Shown here piece by piece: positions 1-8,019 of a stretch of 10,094 bases of DNA. The number at the start of each line of letters is the position of its first letter. Positions within the stretch are counted from its first letter, which is position 1. Source of the stretch: Ignavibacteriales bacterium (GTDB lineage Bacteria > Bacteroidota > Ignavibacteria > UBA10030); NCBI GenBank assembly GCA_016218005.1, contig JACRFF010000083.1, positions 1 to 10,094 on the forward strand. Reading direction: 5' to 3'. The notes below the pieces were generated by a model. It worked only from the letters and a program-made list of their open reading frames with translations, was not told the DNA's origin and ran no database searches. The translations under genes and the position numbers were made by a program.

Positions 1-2
1 AT

Positions 3-836
3 ATCATTGGCGCTCAGTATCTCCGCGACGTTGCACCGGGAGAAGTTGTAGTGATCGACCGGCATGCAATGGAGCGGCAAGTGCCCACCGCGTACTTTCT
101 TCCGAAAAAAACTGCTCATCCTCATCATTGTATCTTTGAGTTTATCTATTTTTCGAGGCCGGATAGCAAAGTCTTTGGTGAAAACGTCGACAAGGTGAGG
201 CGGAAGCTAGGCAAGCTCCTTGCCGAAGAATCTCCGGTGAAGCCGACATCCGATGAAGACCGCGTGGTGGTCATCAGTGTGCCGGATTCCAGCAATACCG
301 CCACGCTGGGCTTCGCGCGAGAAAGCGCGAAGCGGGGAATCGATGCCCGGCTCGAGCTTGGGTTAATTCGCAGCCACTACGTCGGCCGAACGTTCATCCA
401 ACCTGATCAGGGCGACCGTGAACTCAAGGTCAAGACAAAGTTCAATACGGTGCGCGGGGTGCTCACAGGAAAAAAAGTTGTGATCGTGGATGATTCAATT
501 GTGCGCGGAACGACTTCCAAGCAGTTGGTCAAGCTCATCCGTGAAGCAGAGCCGAACGAAGTTCATTTTCGCGTTACCTCTCCCCCCATCAAATATCCGT
601 GCCACTATGGAATGGACTTCCCGAGTCGTTCCGAACTCATCGCCAATAAATTTGATGGAGACGTGGAATCTATTGGCAAGCACCTTGGCGTGGATAGTCT
701 TGCGTATCTTTCGATGGAAAAATTGCTGGAGGCGGCTCCGCACGAGGATAACCGCCGCTATTGTACCGCATGTTTCTCCGGAAAATATCCGCTTCCCAGC
801 GACGGCGAATCTGATAAGAATGAGAATGACGCTTGA
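3..836 (+). CDS. purF: Amidophosphoribosyltransferase (PurF), 3' part only, Fe-S type
   Basis: This enzyme carries out the first committed step of de novo purine synthesis: PRPP plus glutamine gives 5-phosphoribosylamine. The gene enters from the left edge in frame (reading from base 3), so the N-terminal Cys-nucleophile glutaminase domain lies outside the window; the GTG at 51 is an internal Val codon, not the start. About 277 C-terminal residues are visible. The PRPP-binding loop VVIVDDSIVRGTT is encoded at about 477-515. Four cysteines occur in the places known for the Bacillus-type [4Fe-4S] cluster: Cys codon 129-131 (HCIFEF), 600-602 (YPCHYGMD), and 762-764 and 771-773 (YCTACF). The enzyme is therefore expected to carry an oxygen-sensitive cluster, unlike the E. 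coli enzyme. The C-terminal tail after GKYP is short and acidic. The TGA stop overlaps the next gene's TTG start. Family assignment is very secure. Confidence 0.96.
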   Translation: MIGAQYLRDVAPGEVVVIDRHAMERQVPTAYFLPKKTAHPHHCIFEFIYFSRPDSKVFGENVDKVRRKLGKLLAEESPVKPTSDEDRVVVISVPDSSNTATLGFARESAKRGIDARLELGLIRSHYVGRTFIQPDQGDRELKVKTKFNTVRGVLTGKKVVIVDDSIVRGTTSKQLVKLIREAEPNEVHFRVTSPPIKYPCHYGMDFPSRSELIANKFDGDVESIGKHLGVDSLAYLSMEKLLEAAPHEDNRRYCTACFSGKYPLPSDGESDKNENDA

Positions 837-1390
837 CGCATGAACGCCGCGTAACGATTTCTACGATTCTGAGTTTAAGCCGAATCGTGTTGATTGCCCC
901 ATTCTGGTGGGCGTTGAGCTTGCCCGAATCCGGCGGGCGGTGGTGGGCAATGCTCGTCCTTGGCGTCGGTGTTGCAACTGACTTTCTTGATGGATACGTT
1001 GCGCGTCATTTTCACCAAGTCTCCGAAGTCGGAAAGGCGGTCGATCCATTGGCGGATAAAGTTGGCATTGCGGCGGTGGCAATTATCATGGCAGAGCGAA
1101 ATTTCATTCCCGTCTGGTTTGTGGCGATACTCATTCTGAGAGATGCACTGATTGTCGCAGGCGGGCTTTACATCCGGCGGAAAAAAAAGATCATTGCCCA
1201 ATCGAGTTGGCCCGGAAAAATTGCCGTGAACTTCATCGCTCTCTACATCTTGCTCAGTTTGGTTCAATGGGAACAACTTGAAACTCTTCGTTCAATCGCG
1301 CTGTGGCTCAGTCTTCTGACAATGGTCTATTCCTTGGCGACGTACGGCCAAAGGTTATTCATCGGTCGTAACGCGATGGTGGTGAAATAG
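833..1390 (+). CDS. pgsA: CDP-alcohol phosphatidyltransferase, probably phosphatidylglycerophosphate synthase (PgsA)
   Basis: An integral membrane enzyme that would transfer a phosphatidyl group from CDP-diacylglycerol to glycerol-3-phosphate, the first step toward phosphatidylglycerol and cardiolipin. The complete CDP-alcohol phosphotransferase signature D-x2-DG-x2-AR-x8-G-x3-D-x3-D is present at residues 50-75 (DFLDGYVAR, then G67, D71, D75), covering the metal-binding and catalytic aspartates. Several hydrophobic segments flank it (around residues 10-30, 37-48, 75-110, 123-140 and 150-165). The 185 aa length is normal for PgsA. The start chosen is TTG at 833, sharing TTGA with the purF stop; the nearby ATG at 840 is in another frame and stops after four codons. 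The 4-nt overlap suggests coupled translation with purF, and ftsY begins 2 nt after the stop. The acceptor alcohol is inferred from size and overall similarity; another CDP-alcohol transferase is possible. Confidence 0.88.
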   Translation: MTHERRVTISTILSLSRIVLIAPFWWALSLPESGGRWWAMLVLGVGVATDFLDGYVARHFHQVSEVGKAVDPLADKVGIAAVAIIMAERNFIPVWFVAILILRDALIVAGGLYIRRKKKIIAQSSWPGKIAVNFIALYILLSLVQWEQLETLRSIALWLSLLTMVYSLATYGQRLFIGRNAMVVK

Positions 1391-1392
1391 TC

Positions 1393-2367
1393 ATGGGAAT
1401 TGCCGACGTCTTTTCGAAATTCAAGATCGGTTTGGGAAAGACCCGCGAGAACATCATCGCGCGAGTTCAGCAAATCGTCTCACTGCGTCCGCACATTGAC
1501 GATGAGTTGTTCGAGCAATTGGAGGAAGCCTTAGTTGCCGGTGATGTCGGCGTTACGACCACGGTGCGCATGCTCAACGACATCAAGCGAAGGGCGAAGG
1601 AAGAACGCATTGCTTCTTCGGGAGAGCTTCTCACGCTGCTCAAGGATGAGATGGCGAAACTCCTTCGCGTGTCGGAGGCGGGTTCATCGGTGCTGAAAAT
1701 TCCAAGCGAAGTAAAACCGTTCGTCATCATGGTAGTGGGCGTCAATGGTGTTGGCAAGACGACGACGATTGGCAAGCTGGCGCATAACTACAAGCAAGCG
1801 GGGTACGATGTTGTGATTGGCGCGGCAGATACGTTTCGTGCTGCGGCGAACGAACAATTGGAAGTTTGGGCTCAGCGTGCCGGCGTTGACATTGTGCAGC
1901 AATCGCACGGTGCGGATCCTGCCGCGGTTGCGTATGATGCTATCGGTTCAGCGGTGGCGAAAAAAGCAGATATTGTCATCATCGATACGGCGGGAAGACT
2001 CCACACGAAAACAAATTTGATGGAAGAATTGAAAAAGATTAAGCGCGTGATGGAGAAGCGTCTGCCGGGAGCGCCGCACGAAGTGCTGCTCGTGCTTGAC
2101 GCCTCGACAGGGCAGAATGGCTTGCAACAAGTACGGCACTTCAGCGCGGCGGTTGAAGTCACCGGCCTCATTCTGACGAAGTTGGATGGAACCGCTAAAG
2201 GCGGCATCGTCCTTGCCATCAATCAAGAGTTGCGTGTGCCGGTGAAGTTTATCGGCGTCGGCGAGAAGATCGATGATCTCGAGCCGTTCGATCGCCAGGC
2301 ATTTCTTGACGCATTTTTTGCCGGCGCAGAAGAGAAACAAAAAATCGGGGAGACCCATGCCCGGTAA
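1393..2367 (+). CDS. ftsY: Signal recognition particle receptor FtsY
   Basis: An SRP-family GTPase that docks SRP-ribosome complexes at the membrane for co-translational insertion, forming a heterodimer with Ffh. All NG-domain motifs are visible: N-domain helices at residues 1-100, the P-loop GVNGVGKTTT at 116-125, DTFRAAA at 146-152, DTAGR at 198-202, TKLDG at 262-266, and the C-terminal GVGEKIDDLEPF beginning at 288. At 324 aa it is a short NG-only form that lacks the long acidic A domain of E. coli FtsY. Membrane contact would then depend on the N-terminal amphipathic helix (MGIADVFSKFKIGLGKT). The ATG at 1393 is 2 nt after the pgsA stop, with a GGTGGTGAAA stretch upstream as a weak ribosome site. 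The last 11 nt overlap mutL in another frame. Ffh would have to be encoded elsewhere. Confidence 0.97.
   Translation: MGIADVFSKFKIGLGKTRENIIARVQQIVSLRPHIDDELFEQLEEALVAGDVGVTTTVRMLNDIKRRAKEERIASSGELLTLLKDEMAKLLRVSEAGSSVLKIPSEVKPFVIMVVGVNGVGKTTTIGKLAHNYKQAGYDVVIGAADTFRAAANEQLEVWAQRAGVDIVQQSHGADPAAVAYDAIGSAVAKKADIVIIDTAGRLHTKTNLMEELKKIKRVMEKRLPGAPHEVLLVLDASTGQNGLQQVRHFSAAVEVTGLILTKLDGTAKGGIVLAINQELRVPVKFIGVGEKIDDLEPFDRQAFLDAFFAGAEEKQKIGETHAR
2347..2352 (+). promoter_or_regulatory. Ribosome binding site of mutL inside the ftsY 3' end
   Basis: GGGGAG lies 4 nt before the ATG at 2357 and within the final codons of ftsY. Together with the MutL N-terminal signature, which starts [20 protein letters not shown], it supports 2357 as the start over an in-frame ATG at 2273 deep inside ftsY. 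The spacing is on the short side. Confidence 0.6.
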
Positions 2368-4273
2368 AATTCATATCCTTCAGCCGGAATTGGCGAACAA
2401 GATAGCCGCAGGCGAAGTCGTGCAGCGTCCGGCTTCGGTGGTGAAAGAACTTGTGGAGAATGCGTTGGATGCGCACGCCACACGCATTGAAATCCAGATT
2501 CGAGATGCAGGGCGGACGTTCATTCAAGTTGCCGACAATGGCGAAGGGATGAGCGACGAAGATGCTGTGCGTTCATTCCAACGGCATGCAACGAGCAAGA
2601 TTCGCACCTCCGAGGACCTCGAGAACATTCGAACGCTGGGATTTCGCGGTGAGGCGTTGGCCTCGATTGCCGCCGTTTCGCACGCGGAAATGAAAACACG
2701 AACCGATGGAAACGACCTTGCCACATTTCTTCGGTTTGAAGGAATTGACCTGAAGGAACACTCCCGCACGGCATTCCAACGCGGCACCTCGGTGACGGTA
2801 AAGAATCTTTTCTTCAATACACCGGCGCGTCGGAATTTTTTGAAGACCAACACGACCGAGTTGAAGAACATTACCGACGTGGTGATGCGCGCAGCACTTG
2901 CATATCCGGAAGTTGAGTTTCGCTATCAAGCCGACGAAGAAATCCTCCTTGATTGCAAGTCCAAGCAAAGTGAAGGGCGCTTGGCGGAAGTGTTCGGCGA
3001 GCGGCAGGCCTCCGGGCTTGTCGGGTTGCGAGAGTCCACAGAATGGCTTCAGTTAGATGGTTACATCGGCAAGCCAGATTTCGCCCGGAAGGTTCGCGCA
3101 GAGAACTACATCTACCTAAATCGACGCAGTATCACAAGTCGGATGATTCAGCACGCGGTGTTTCAGGCGTACGAACATCTGTTGGAAAAAGGGTCGTTCC
3201 CGTTGTTTATTCTCAACCTGACGATTGATCCGCACAAGGTGGACGTGAATGTTCATCCTTCCAAGATGGAAGTGAAGTTTGAAAATGAATCGAACGTGTA
3301 TCGGATGGTCGTATCGGTTGTGAGAAAAACGCTTGCCGCCAACGATCTTGTTCCGCGGGTAGTTTTTCAGGAAGGGAATGCCGTCGTTCCAACCGAAGAC
3401 CGTTTGAGATTTGCTGCACCCAACGGAACCTTTGTGCTGGGCATGCCCGCCCCCGTTTTTACACTCACGCCGGAAGCAAGATCAAAAGAAATCTTTCTGT
3501 CCGCGACGCGGCAGGCCGCAACGCGGCAGGCCGCTTCTTCGGCGCACGTGCTGCGCATTGATGAACTGTTCTCGCGCAGCGTCGGTCCGGAAACTTTGCG
3601 CGCCCCCATCTTTCCGGTGGTGCAGGAAGAGAAAAATGAACCAAGCGGCGAGCAGGTGTTTCAGCATTCTGCGAGGCCGGGGTCGGCGCCAGCGCCGGGC
3701 ATCGAGTCGAGGGCGATCTGGCAAATCCACCACAAATACATCGTCTCGCAAATCAAAACCGGATTGATGATTGTCGATCAACACGTGGCGCACGAGCGCG
3801 TCTTGTATGAGCGCGTGTTGGAAAATTTTGAGAACAGTCTTCCGACGTCTCAGCAATTACTCTTTCCGCAGACGGTGGAACTGACTGCCAGCGACTATGC
3901 GATGGTGAAGGACATTCATCCGCATCTTGAACGCCTTGGCTTTGAATTGAAATTGTTTGGAAAGAACACCATCGTTATCGAAGGCATCCCCGCGGACGTT
4001 CAGATCGGCAACGAACGCAAGATTCTTCAAGACGTGCTGGATGAATTCAAGAACAACGAACACGCCGGCACCATCGACGCGCGGGATAATCTTGCCAAAT
4101 CGTTTGCGTGCAAAGCCGCCGTCAAAGCAGGCGATAAACTCAATACCAACGAGATGATCGTTCTGATCGACCAGTTGTTTGCCACGCAGATGCCGTATGT
4201 GTGTCCCCACGGCCGCCCGATCGTCATCAAGATTGCAACGGAAGAATTGGATAAGCGATTCGGCAGGACGTGA
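2357..4273 (+). CDS. mutL: DNA mismatch repair protein MutL, endonuclease type
   Basis: A mismatch-repair mediator that links MutS recognition to strand incision. The 638 aa protein has a GHKL ATPase N-terminus: ELVENALDA (residues 31-39, catalytic Glu34), DNGEGM (60-65), and the ATP lid GFRGEAL (95-101). The transducer region contains [17 protein letters not shown] and [10 protein letters not shown] low-conservation linker (roughly 360-450) contains a short tandem repeat. The C-terminal domain carries the metal-dependent endonuclease motifs [12 protein letters not shown] (474-485), ACK (584-586), CPHGRP (616-621) and a terminal FGR (635-637). This is therefore the nicking type of MutL, used by bacteria that lack MutH. 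The canonical motif is DQHA-x2-E-x4-E; here the fourth position is Val, which is conservative. The start overlaps ftsY by 11 nt. The TGA stop overlaps an in-frame GTG (4270) of the mutase reading frame. Confidence 0.96.
   Translation: MPGKIHILQPELANKIAAGEVVQRPASVVKELVENALDAHATRIEIQIRDAGRTFIQVADNGEGMSDEDAVRSFQRHATSKIRTSEDLENIRTLGFRGEALASIAAVSHAEMKTRTDGNDLATFLRFEGIDLKEHSRTAFQRGTSVTVKNLFFNTPARRNFLKTNTTELKNITDVVMRAALAYPEVEFRYQADEEILLDCKSKQSEGRLAEVFGERQASGLVGLRESTEWLQLDGYIGKPDFARKVRAENYIYLNRRSITSRMIQHAVFQAYEHLLEKGSFPLFILNLTIDPHKVDVNVHPSKMEVKFENESNVYRMVVSVVRKTLAANDLVPRVVFQEGNAVVPTEDRLRFAAPNGTFVLGMPAPVFTLTPEARSKEIFLSATRQAATRQAASSAHVLRIDELFSRSVGPETLRAPIFPVVQEEKNEPSGEQVFQHSARPGSAPAPGIESRAIWQIHHKYIVSQIKTGLMIVDQHVAHERVLYERVLENFENSLPTSQQLLFPQTVELTASDYAMVKDIHPHLERLGFELKLFGKNTIVIEGIPADVQIGNERKILQDVLDEFKNNEHAGTIDARDNLAKSFACKAAVKAGDKLNTNEMIVLIDQLFATQMPYVCPHGRPIVIKIATEELDKRFGRT
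3503..3534 (+). repeat. 15-bp tandem duplication in the mutL linker
   Basis: Two adjacent 15-bp units, 3503-3517 and 3518-3532, differ at a single base (G at 3505 versus A at 3520), and the first two bases of a third unit follow. The repeat stays in frame and encodes ATRQA twice (residues 383-392). It lies in the flexible linker between the ATPase and endonuclease domains. Confidence 0.85.
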
Positions 4274-4287
4274 TCCACAAAAAGAAT

Positions 4288-4295
4288 GAGGAAGG
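4288..4295 (+). promoter_or_regulatory. Strong ribosome binding site selecting the ATG at 4303
   Basis: GAGGAAGG with a 7-nt spacer precedes the ATG at 4303. It is the best Shine-Dalgarno match in the window. It favours 4303 over the upstream in-frame GTG at 4270, which overlaps the mutL stop and would add only an 11-residue polar extension. Confidence 0.75.
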
Positions 4296-4302
4296 CGACG
4301 CG

Positions 4303-5961
4303 ATGAAGGAGACAGAAAGCATTCGTCAGATGCACCAGCGGTGGGAAGAACAGGCGGCGCGAAGCACGCCGCGCCCGGCAAAATTTACCACGCTGAGCGG
4401 CGAGCCGGTGGACGTCTTGTATTCTCCGGTCAACGCCGCGACTCACGATTTTTCCACAGAGGTGGGCTACCCCGGCGAATTTCCCTATACGCGCGGCATT
4501 CACCCGACGGGATATCGCGGAAAACTTTGGACGATGCGGCAGTTCGCGGGCTTCGGAACTCCGGAAGACACCAACGAGCGTTACCACTATTTGCTGTCGC
4601 ACGGTCAGACCGGCCTGTCGGTTGCCTTTGATCTTCCGACGCTGATGGGACGCGATGCAGACGATCCGCTTTCCAAGGGGGAGGTCGGCATCTGCGGCGT
4701 TGCCGTCAGTTCGCTGGCCGATATGGAAGTTCTGTTCAAGGGGATCAATCTCGGCGATATTTCTACTTCGATGACGATCAACGCGCCGGCGGCTATGGTG
4801 ATGGCGTTCTATCTTGCCGTTGCGGAGAAGCAAGGAATTCCTTTCGGCAAACTGCGCGGCACCACTCAAGCGGATATTCTGAAAGAATATATTGCGCAAA
4901 AGGAGTGGATTTATCCTCCGGAACCTTCGATGCGCATTATCATCGATATGTTTGAATACATGAACAAGGAAGTACCGCAGTGGAATCCGATTTCGGTGAG
5001 CGGCTACCATATCCGCGAAGCCGGCTCGACCGCGGCGCAGGAGCTTGCGTTCACGCTTGCCGATGGATTTACGTATGTGGAGTACGGAATCGCGCGCGGC
5101 CTCGATGTCGACGAGTTTGCTCCTCGCATTTCGTACTTCTTCAATTCGCACATCGATTTCTTTGAAGAGATTGCCAAGTTTCGCGCCGCTCGCAGAATTT
5201 GGGCAAAGCGGATGCGCAACAAGTACGGCGCAAAAAATCCGAAGTCGTGGATGCTGCGTTTCCATACGCAGACGGCAGGTTGTTCCCTCACGGCTCAGCA
5301 ACCGGAAAATAACATTGTCCGGACGGCGTTTGAGGCGCTTGCGGGAGTTATGGGGGGAACACAATCGCTTCACACCAACTCCATGGACGAAACGATGGCG
5401 CTGCCTTCGGAAAAGGCGGTGAAGATTGCTCTGCGTACGCAACAGATTTTGGCCTATGAAACCGGCGTCGCAAACACGGTCGATCCGTTAGCGGGAAGCT
5501 ACTTCGTTGAATCTATGACGAACAAGTTGGAAGAAGAGGCCGAACGATACTTTGAGAAGATTGATACGTTCGGCGGAGTCATTCCGGCCATTGAAGCGGG
5601 ATTTTTCCAGCGCGAGATTGCAGAGGCTGCATATCGGTACCAACGCGAACTCGATAACAAGGAAAAAACCATCGTCGGCGTGAATGACTTTGTTGAAGAG
5701 AAAGAGAAGATCGACATTCCGCTTCTTGTGATCTCTCCGGAAGTCGAATCGAAACAGAGAAAGCGCCTGGCCGATTTGCGCCAGAGCCGCAACCAGCGTG
5801 AAGCAGACCGGACGCTGGATGAACTTCGGCAAGCGGCCAACGGCGGAACCAATCTTATGCCCAAGCTGTTGGAATGCGCCCGCGCGTACGTTACATTGGG
5901 CGAACAATGCCACGCCCTTGCGGAAGTGTTCGGCCTCTATGAGGAGCCGGCAGTATTCTGA
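4303..5961 (+). CDS. Coenzyme-B12-dependent acyl-CoA mutase, large (catalytic) subunit; isobutyryl-CoA mutase-like, usually labelled methylmalonyl-CoA mutase
   Basis: The catalytic TIM-barrel chain of an adenosylcobalamin radical mutase that rearranges the carbon skeleton of acyl-CoA thioesters. At 552 aa it has no C-terminal B12-binding domain, so it needs a separate small subunit; a matching one begins at 10032. Family hallmarks are [10 protein letters not shown] (residues 105-113), SGYHIREAG (233-241, catalytic His236 equivalent to His244 of the Propionibacterium enzyme), [17 protein letters not shown], and [10 protein letters not shown]. Aligned to methylmalonyl-CoA mutase at a constant offset of 8, Tyr89 becomes Phe81 (RQFAGF) and Arg207 becomes Gln199 (IAQKEW), while Gln197 is kept as Gln189. 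Phe and Gln are the residues known at these sites in isobutyryl-CoA mutase. TGYRG (69-73) and GRDADDP (116-122) also resemble that enzyme. The likely reaction is isobutyryl-CoA to n-butyryl-CoA. The family is certain; the substrate is inferred. Confidence 0.93.
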   Translation: MKETESIRQMHQRWEEQAARSTPRPAKFTTLSGEPVDVLYSPVNAATHDFSTEVGYPGEFPYTRGIHPTGYRGKLWTMRQFAGFGTPEDTNERYHYLLSHGQTGLSVAFDLPTLMGRDADDPLSKGEVGICGVAVSSLADMEVLFKGINLGDISTSMTINAPAAMVMAFYLAVAEKQGIPFGKLRGTTQADILKEYIAQKEWIYPPEPSMRIIIDMFEYMNKEVPQWNPISVSGYHIREAGSTAAQELAFTLADGFTYVEYGIARGLDVDEFAPRISYFFNSHIDFFEEIAKFRAARRIWAKRMRNKYGAKNPKSWMLRFHTQTAGCSLTAQQPENNIVRTAFEALAGVMGGTQSLHTNSMDETMALPSEKAVKIALRTQQILAYETGVANTVDPLAGSYFVESMTNKLEEEAERYFEKIDTFGGVIPAIEAGFFQREIAEAAYRYQRELDNKEKTIVGVNDFVEEKEKIDIPLLVISPEVESKQRKRLADLRQSRNQREADRTLDELRQAANGGTNLMPKLLECARAYVTLGEQCHALAEVFGLYEEPAVF

Positions 5962-5967
5962 TTTGAG

Positions 5968-6870
5968 ATGAGCAGGCCACTGTTGATATTGAAACTGATG
6001 CGTCCGTCGCAATGGACGAAGAACGCCTTTCTTCTGGCGCCGCTGATTTTTTCCATGCATTTGTTTGAACTGCCGTACCTCGTTACGGCCCTCAGGGCGT
6101 TGGCAGTCTTCTGTCTGTTCTCCAGCGTGGTCTATGTTGTGAATGATATTGCCGACCGCGAAGCCGACCGCCTTCATCCCATTAAACGAATGCGGCCGTT
6201 GGCGGCAAGCACGCTTTCTGTTGCGATGGCGTTGTTTGTTCTTTGTGTCGCAGCGGCGGCGGGAATTGCCATCGGCATGAGCCTCAGTTGGAAATTCTGG
6301 TTTGCGGCAGGCTCATATGTTGCTCTCAATCTGGCATACTCATTCGGATTGAAGCAGCTGATTCTCGTAGATGTCTTTGTCATTGCGACGGGATTTATGC
6401 TGCGCGTTCTTGCGGGAGCGTTTGCGATTGCCGTGGTTGTATCGCCGTGGTTGATTCTTTGCACATTGTTTGTGTCGGTGTTTCTTGCCGTGTCGAAGCG
6501 CCGCGCAGAAATACTGCTGCAATCAGTCAGCGCAGATTTTTCGGCGCGTCCCGTTTTGCGAGAGTATGATATTTCCCTCATCGACCAGATGATGACCATT
6601 GCTTCATCCGGGATGGCCATTTCATACGCACTCTACACGGTGGCGGAACGCACGGTGAATATCTTCGGTACAGAAAACCTTATCTTCACTACGGTGTTTG
6701 TTATCTTTGGAATCTTCCGATACTTGTACCTTGTCAAGCGGCACAACACGGATGATAACCCAACACACTTACTGCTCACCGACATGCCGATGCTGATCAA
6801 CGTCATGGCTTGGCTTGTTTCGTGTGTGCTGATCATTTACTTCAATGATTTGAAAAGCTGGATGCTATGA
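5968..6870 (+). CDS. UbiA-family prenyltransferase, decaprenyl-phosphate phosphoribosyltransferase-like
   Basis: A polytopic membrane protein of 300 aa. The UbiA metal/diphosphate motif NDxxDxxxD is NDIADREAD (residues 59-67), followed by RLHPIKRMRPLA. The N-terminal LMRPSQWTKNAFLLAP and the later FLAVSKRRAE (172-181) are typical of the subfamily around mycobacterial DPPR synthase (Rv3806c), rather than quinone or heme prenyltransferases. The second conserved region is YSFGLK (124-129), then Asp135 in DVFVIATGF. I count roughly eight to nine hydrophobic segments. By homology it would transfer phosphoribose from PRPP to a polyprenyl phosphate, making a lipid-linked pentose precursor. The acceptor and downstream pathway are not shown here, because no epimerase (DprE1/DprE2) gene is adjacent. 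It starts 6 nt after the mutase stop with only a weak TGAG upstream, and its TGA overlaps the next gene's ATG. Confidence 0.85.
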   Translation: MSRPLLILKLMRPSQWTKNAFLLAPLIFSMHLFELPYLVTALRALAVFCLFSSVVYVVNDIADREADRLHPIKRMRPLAASTLSVAMALFVLCVAAAAGIAIGMSLSWKFWFAAGSYVALNLAYSFGLKQLILVDVFVIATGFMLRVLAGAFAIAVVVSPWLILCTLFVSVFLAVSKRRAEILLQSVSADFSARPVLREYDISLIDQMMTIASSGMAISYALYTVAERTVNIFGTENLIFTTVFVIFGIFRYLYLVKRHNTDDNPTHLLLTDMPMLINVMAWLVSCVLIIYFNDLKSWML

Positions 6871-8012
6871 AACTTCCCGCGCCCAAGCCTGCAACTCGTG
6901 TCTCTGGACTTTCCATCACTAAGCCTCGCGTTGCAGTGGTGAAGACATCCCCAGCGACCGTGCTGGAGGACATTCGGCGTGCGATGGAGATTGCTGGCGT
7001 TGCATCCGCGTTGGATACTTCAAAGACGACGATCCTCAAGGACAACATCTCGTGGCACTGTCCCTTTCCGGGGGCTAACTCGACGCCGTGGCAGATGGAA
7101 GGCGCCATTCTCGGTCTCCGCAAGAATGGATTTCAATCAATTACCTGCGTTCAGAATAAAACGGTGGTGACGGATGCGTTCAAGGGTGAGGATTTGAACA
7201 AGTACACTCCGCTCTTCAAGAAATACGACATCCCGGTTTTATTCAACTTTCGCGAGCCGGATATGAAGTGGGTTGAGTACCAGCCGAAGACATCAATGCT
7301 GGTGCTTGACCAGATATTTCCGAAAGGAATTCGCATCCCCGATTATTTTGCGGGGAAGAACATCCTTCACCTGCCGACGGTGAAATGCCATATCTACACC
7401 ACCACTACCGGTGCCATGAAGAATGCGTTCGGCGGATTGCTCAACACGCACCGCCACTACACGCATTCGTGGATACACGAAACTCTGGTCGACCTGCTCG
7501 CGATTCAAAAAGAAATCCACACGGGCGTGTTTGCGCTTATGGATGGAACGACAGCGGGCAACGGTCCGGGTCCGCGCACAATGTATCCGGAAGAGAAGAA
7601 CCTCATTCTTGCCAGCGCCGACCAAGTTGCCATCGATGCAGTTGCCGCAAAACTGATGGGGTTTGATCCGCTCAGCATCAAGTATATTGCACTTGCCCAT
7701 CAGCGCGGCTTGGGTTGTGGAGATGTTCGTGAAGTGGAAATCCTCGGCGAGGATATTTCCAACGTCAACTGGAGATTTTCTGTCGGCGACAACGGCGCCA
7801 GCATGATAGGCGACTTGATGTGGTTCGGTCCGTTGAAAAACTTCCAAACGCTATTCTTTCGGACTCCGCTGGTCAATCTTTTCATTTTCGGTTCTGAAGC
7901 GTATCACGACTATTACCGCTGGCCGCTGCGAGACCGGAAAGTTTTCAACAAGTGGTTGGCGTCATCGCAGTGGGGAAATCTTTTCAAGGACTATCCCAAT
8001 TCGGTCAAGTAA
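6867..8012 (+). CDS. DUF362 domain-containing protein
   Basis: A 381 aa protein of the DUF362 family (PF04015), whose biochemical role is largely undefined; some relatives carry 4Fe-4S ferredoxin domains. Family features seen are LKDNISWHCPFPGANSTPW (residues 57-75), LPTVKCHIYTTTTGAMKNAF (169-188), DGTTAGNGPGPR (226-237), and the ADQVAIDAVAAKLMGFDP block. There is no CxxCxxC ferredoxin motif: isolated cysteines (Cys65, Cys174, one in ITCVQ, one in GLGCGD) are the only ones I noted. I see no signal peptide and no clear membrane segment; a hydrophobic patch near VNLFIFG in the C-terminal quarter is too short. The start ATG shares ATGA with the UbiA-like gene's stop, so the two are probably translated in a coupled way and may act together. 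I do not assign a reaction. Confidence 0.82.
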   Translation: MKLPAPKPATRVSGLSITKPRVAVVKTSPATVLEDIRRAMEIAGVASALDTSKTTILKDNISWHCPFPGANSTPWQMEGAILGLRKNGFQSITCVQNKTVVTDAFKGEDLNKYTPLFKKYDIPVLFNFREPDMKWVEYQPKTSMLVLDQIFPKGIRIPDYFAGKNILHLPTVKCHIYTTTTGAMKNAFGGLLNTHRHYTHSWIHETLVDLLAIQKEIHTGVFALMDGTTAGNGPGPRTMYPEEKNLILASADQVAIDAVAAKLMGFDPLSIKYIALAHQRGLGCGDVREVEILGEDISNVNWRFSVGDNGASMIGDLMWFGPLKNFQTLFFRTPLVNLFIFGSEAYHDYYRWPLRDRKVFNKWLASSQWGNLFKDYPNSVK

Positions 8013-8019
8013 TTTTCGC

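Noticed and set aside
2273..2356. Upstream in-frame extension of mutL beginning inside ftsY.
   Set aside because: MutL proteins start at the [17 protein letters not shown] motif, and GGGGAG precedes the ATG at 2357; the extension is just ftsY read in another frame.
3684..3704. GC-rich inverted repeat (GGCGC / GCGCC) within mutL as a possible hairpin signal.
   Set aside because: Short, inside the coding linker, without a T-tract; easily explained by Ala/Pro/Gly codons.
4270..4302. GTG at 4270 as the start of the mutase.
   Set aside because: It overlaps the mutL stop and lacks a ribosome site, whereas GAGGAAGG with 7-nt spacing precedes the ATG at 4303.
4027..5442. Long antisense reading frame (471 codons, - strand) opposite the mutL end and the mutase gene.
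   Set aside because: It mirrors the codon structure of two clearly real + strand genes, is Arg-rich with no recognisable motif, and is a typical shadow of GC-biased third positions.
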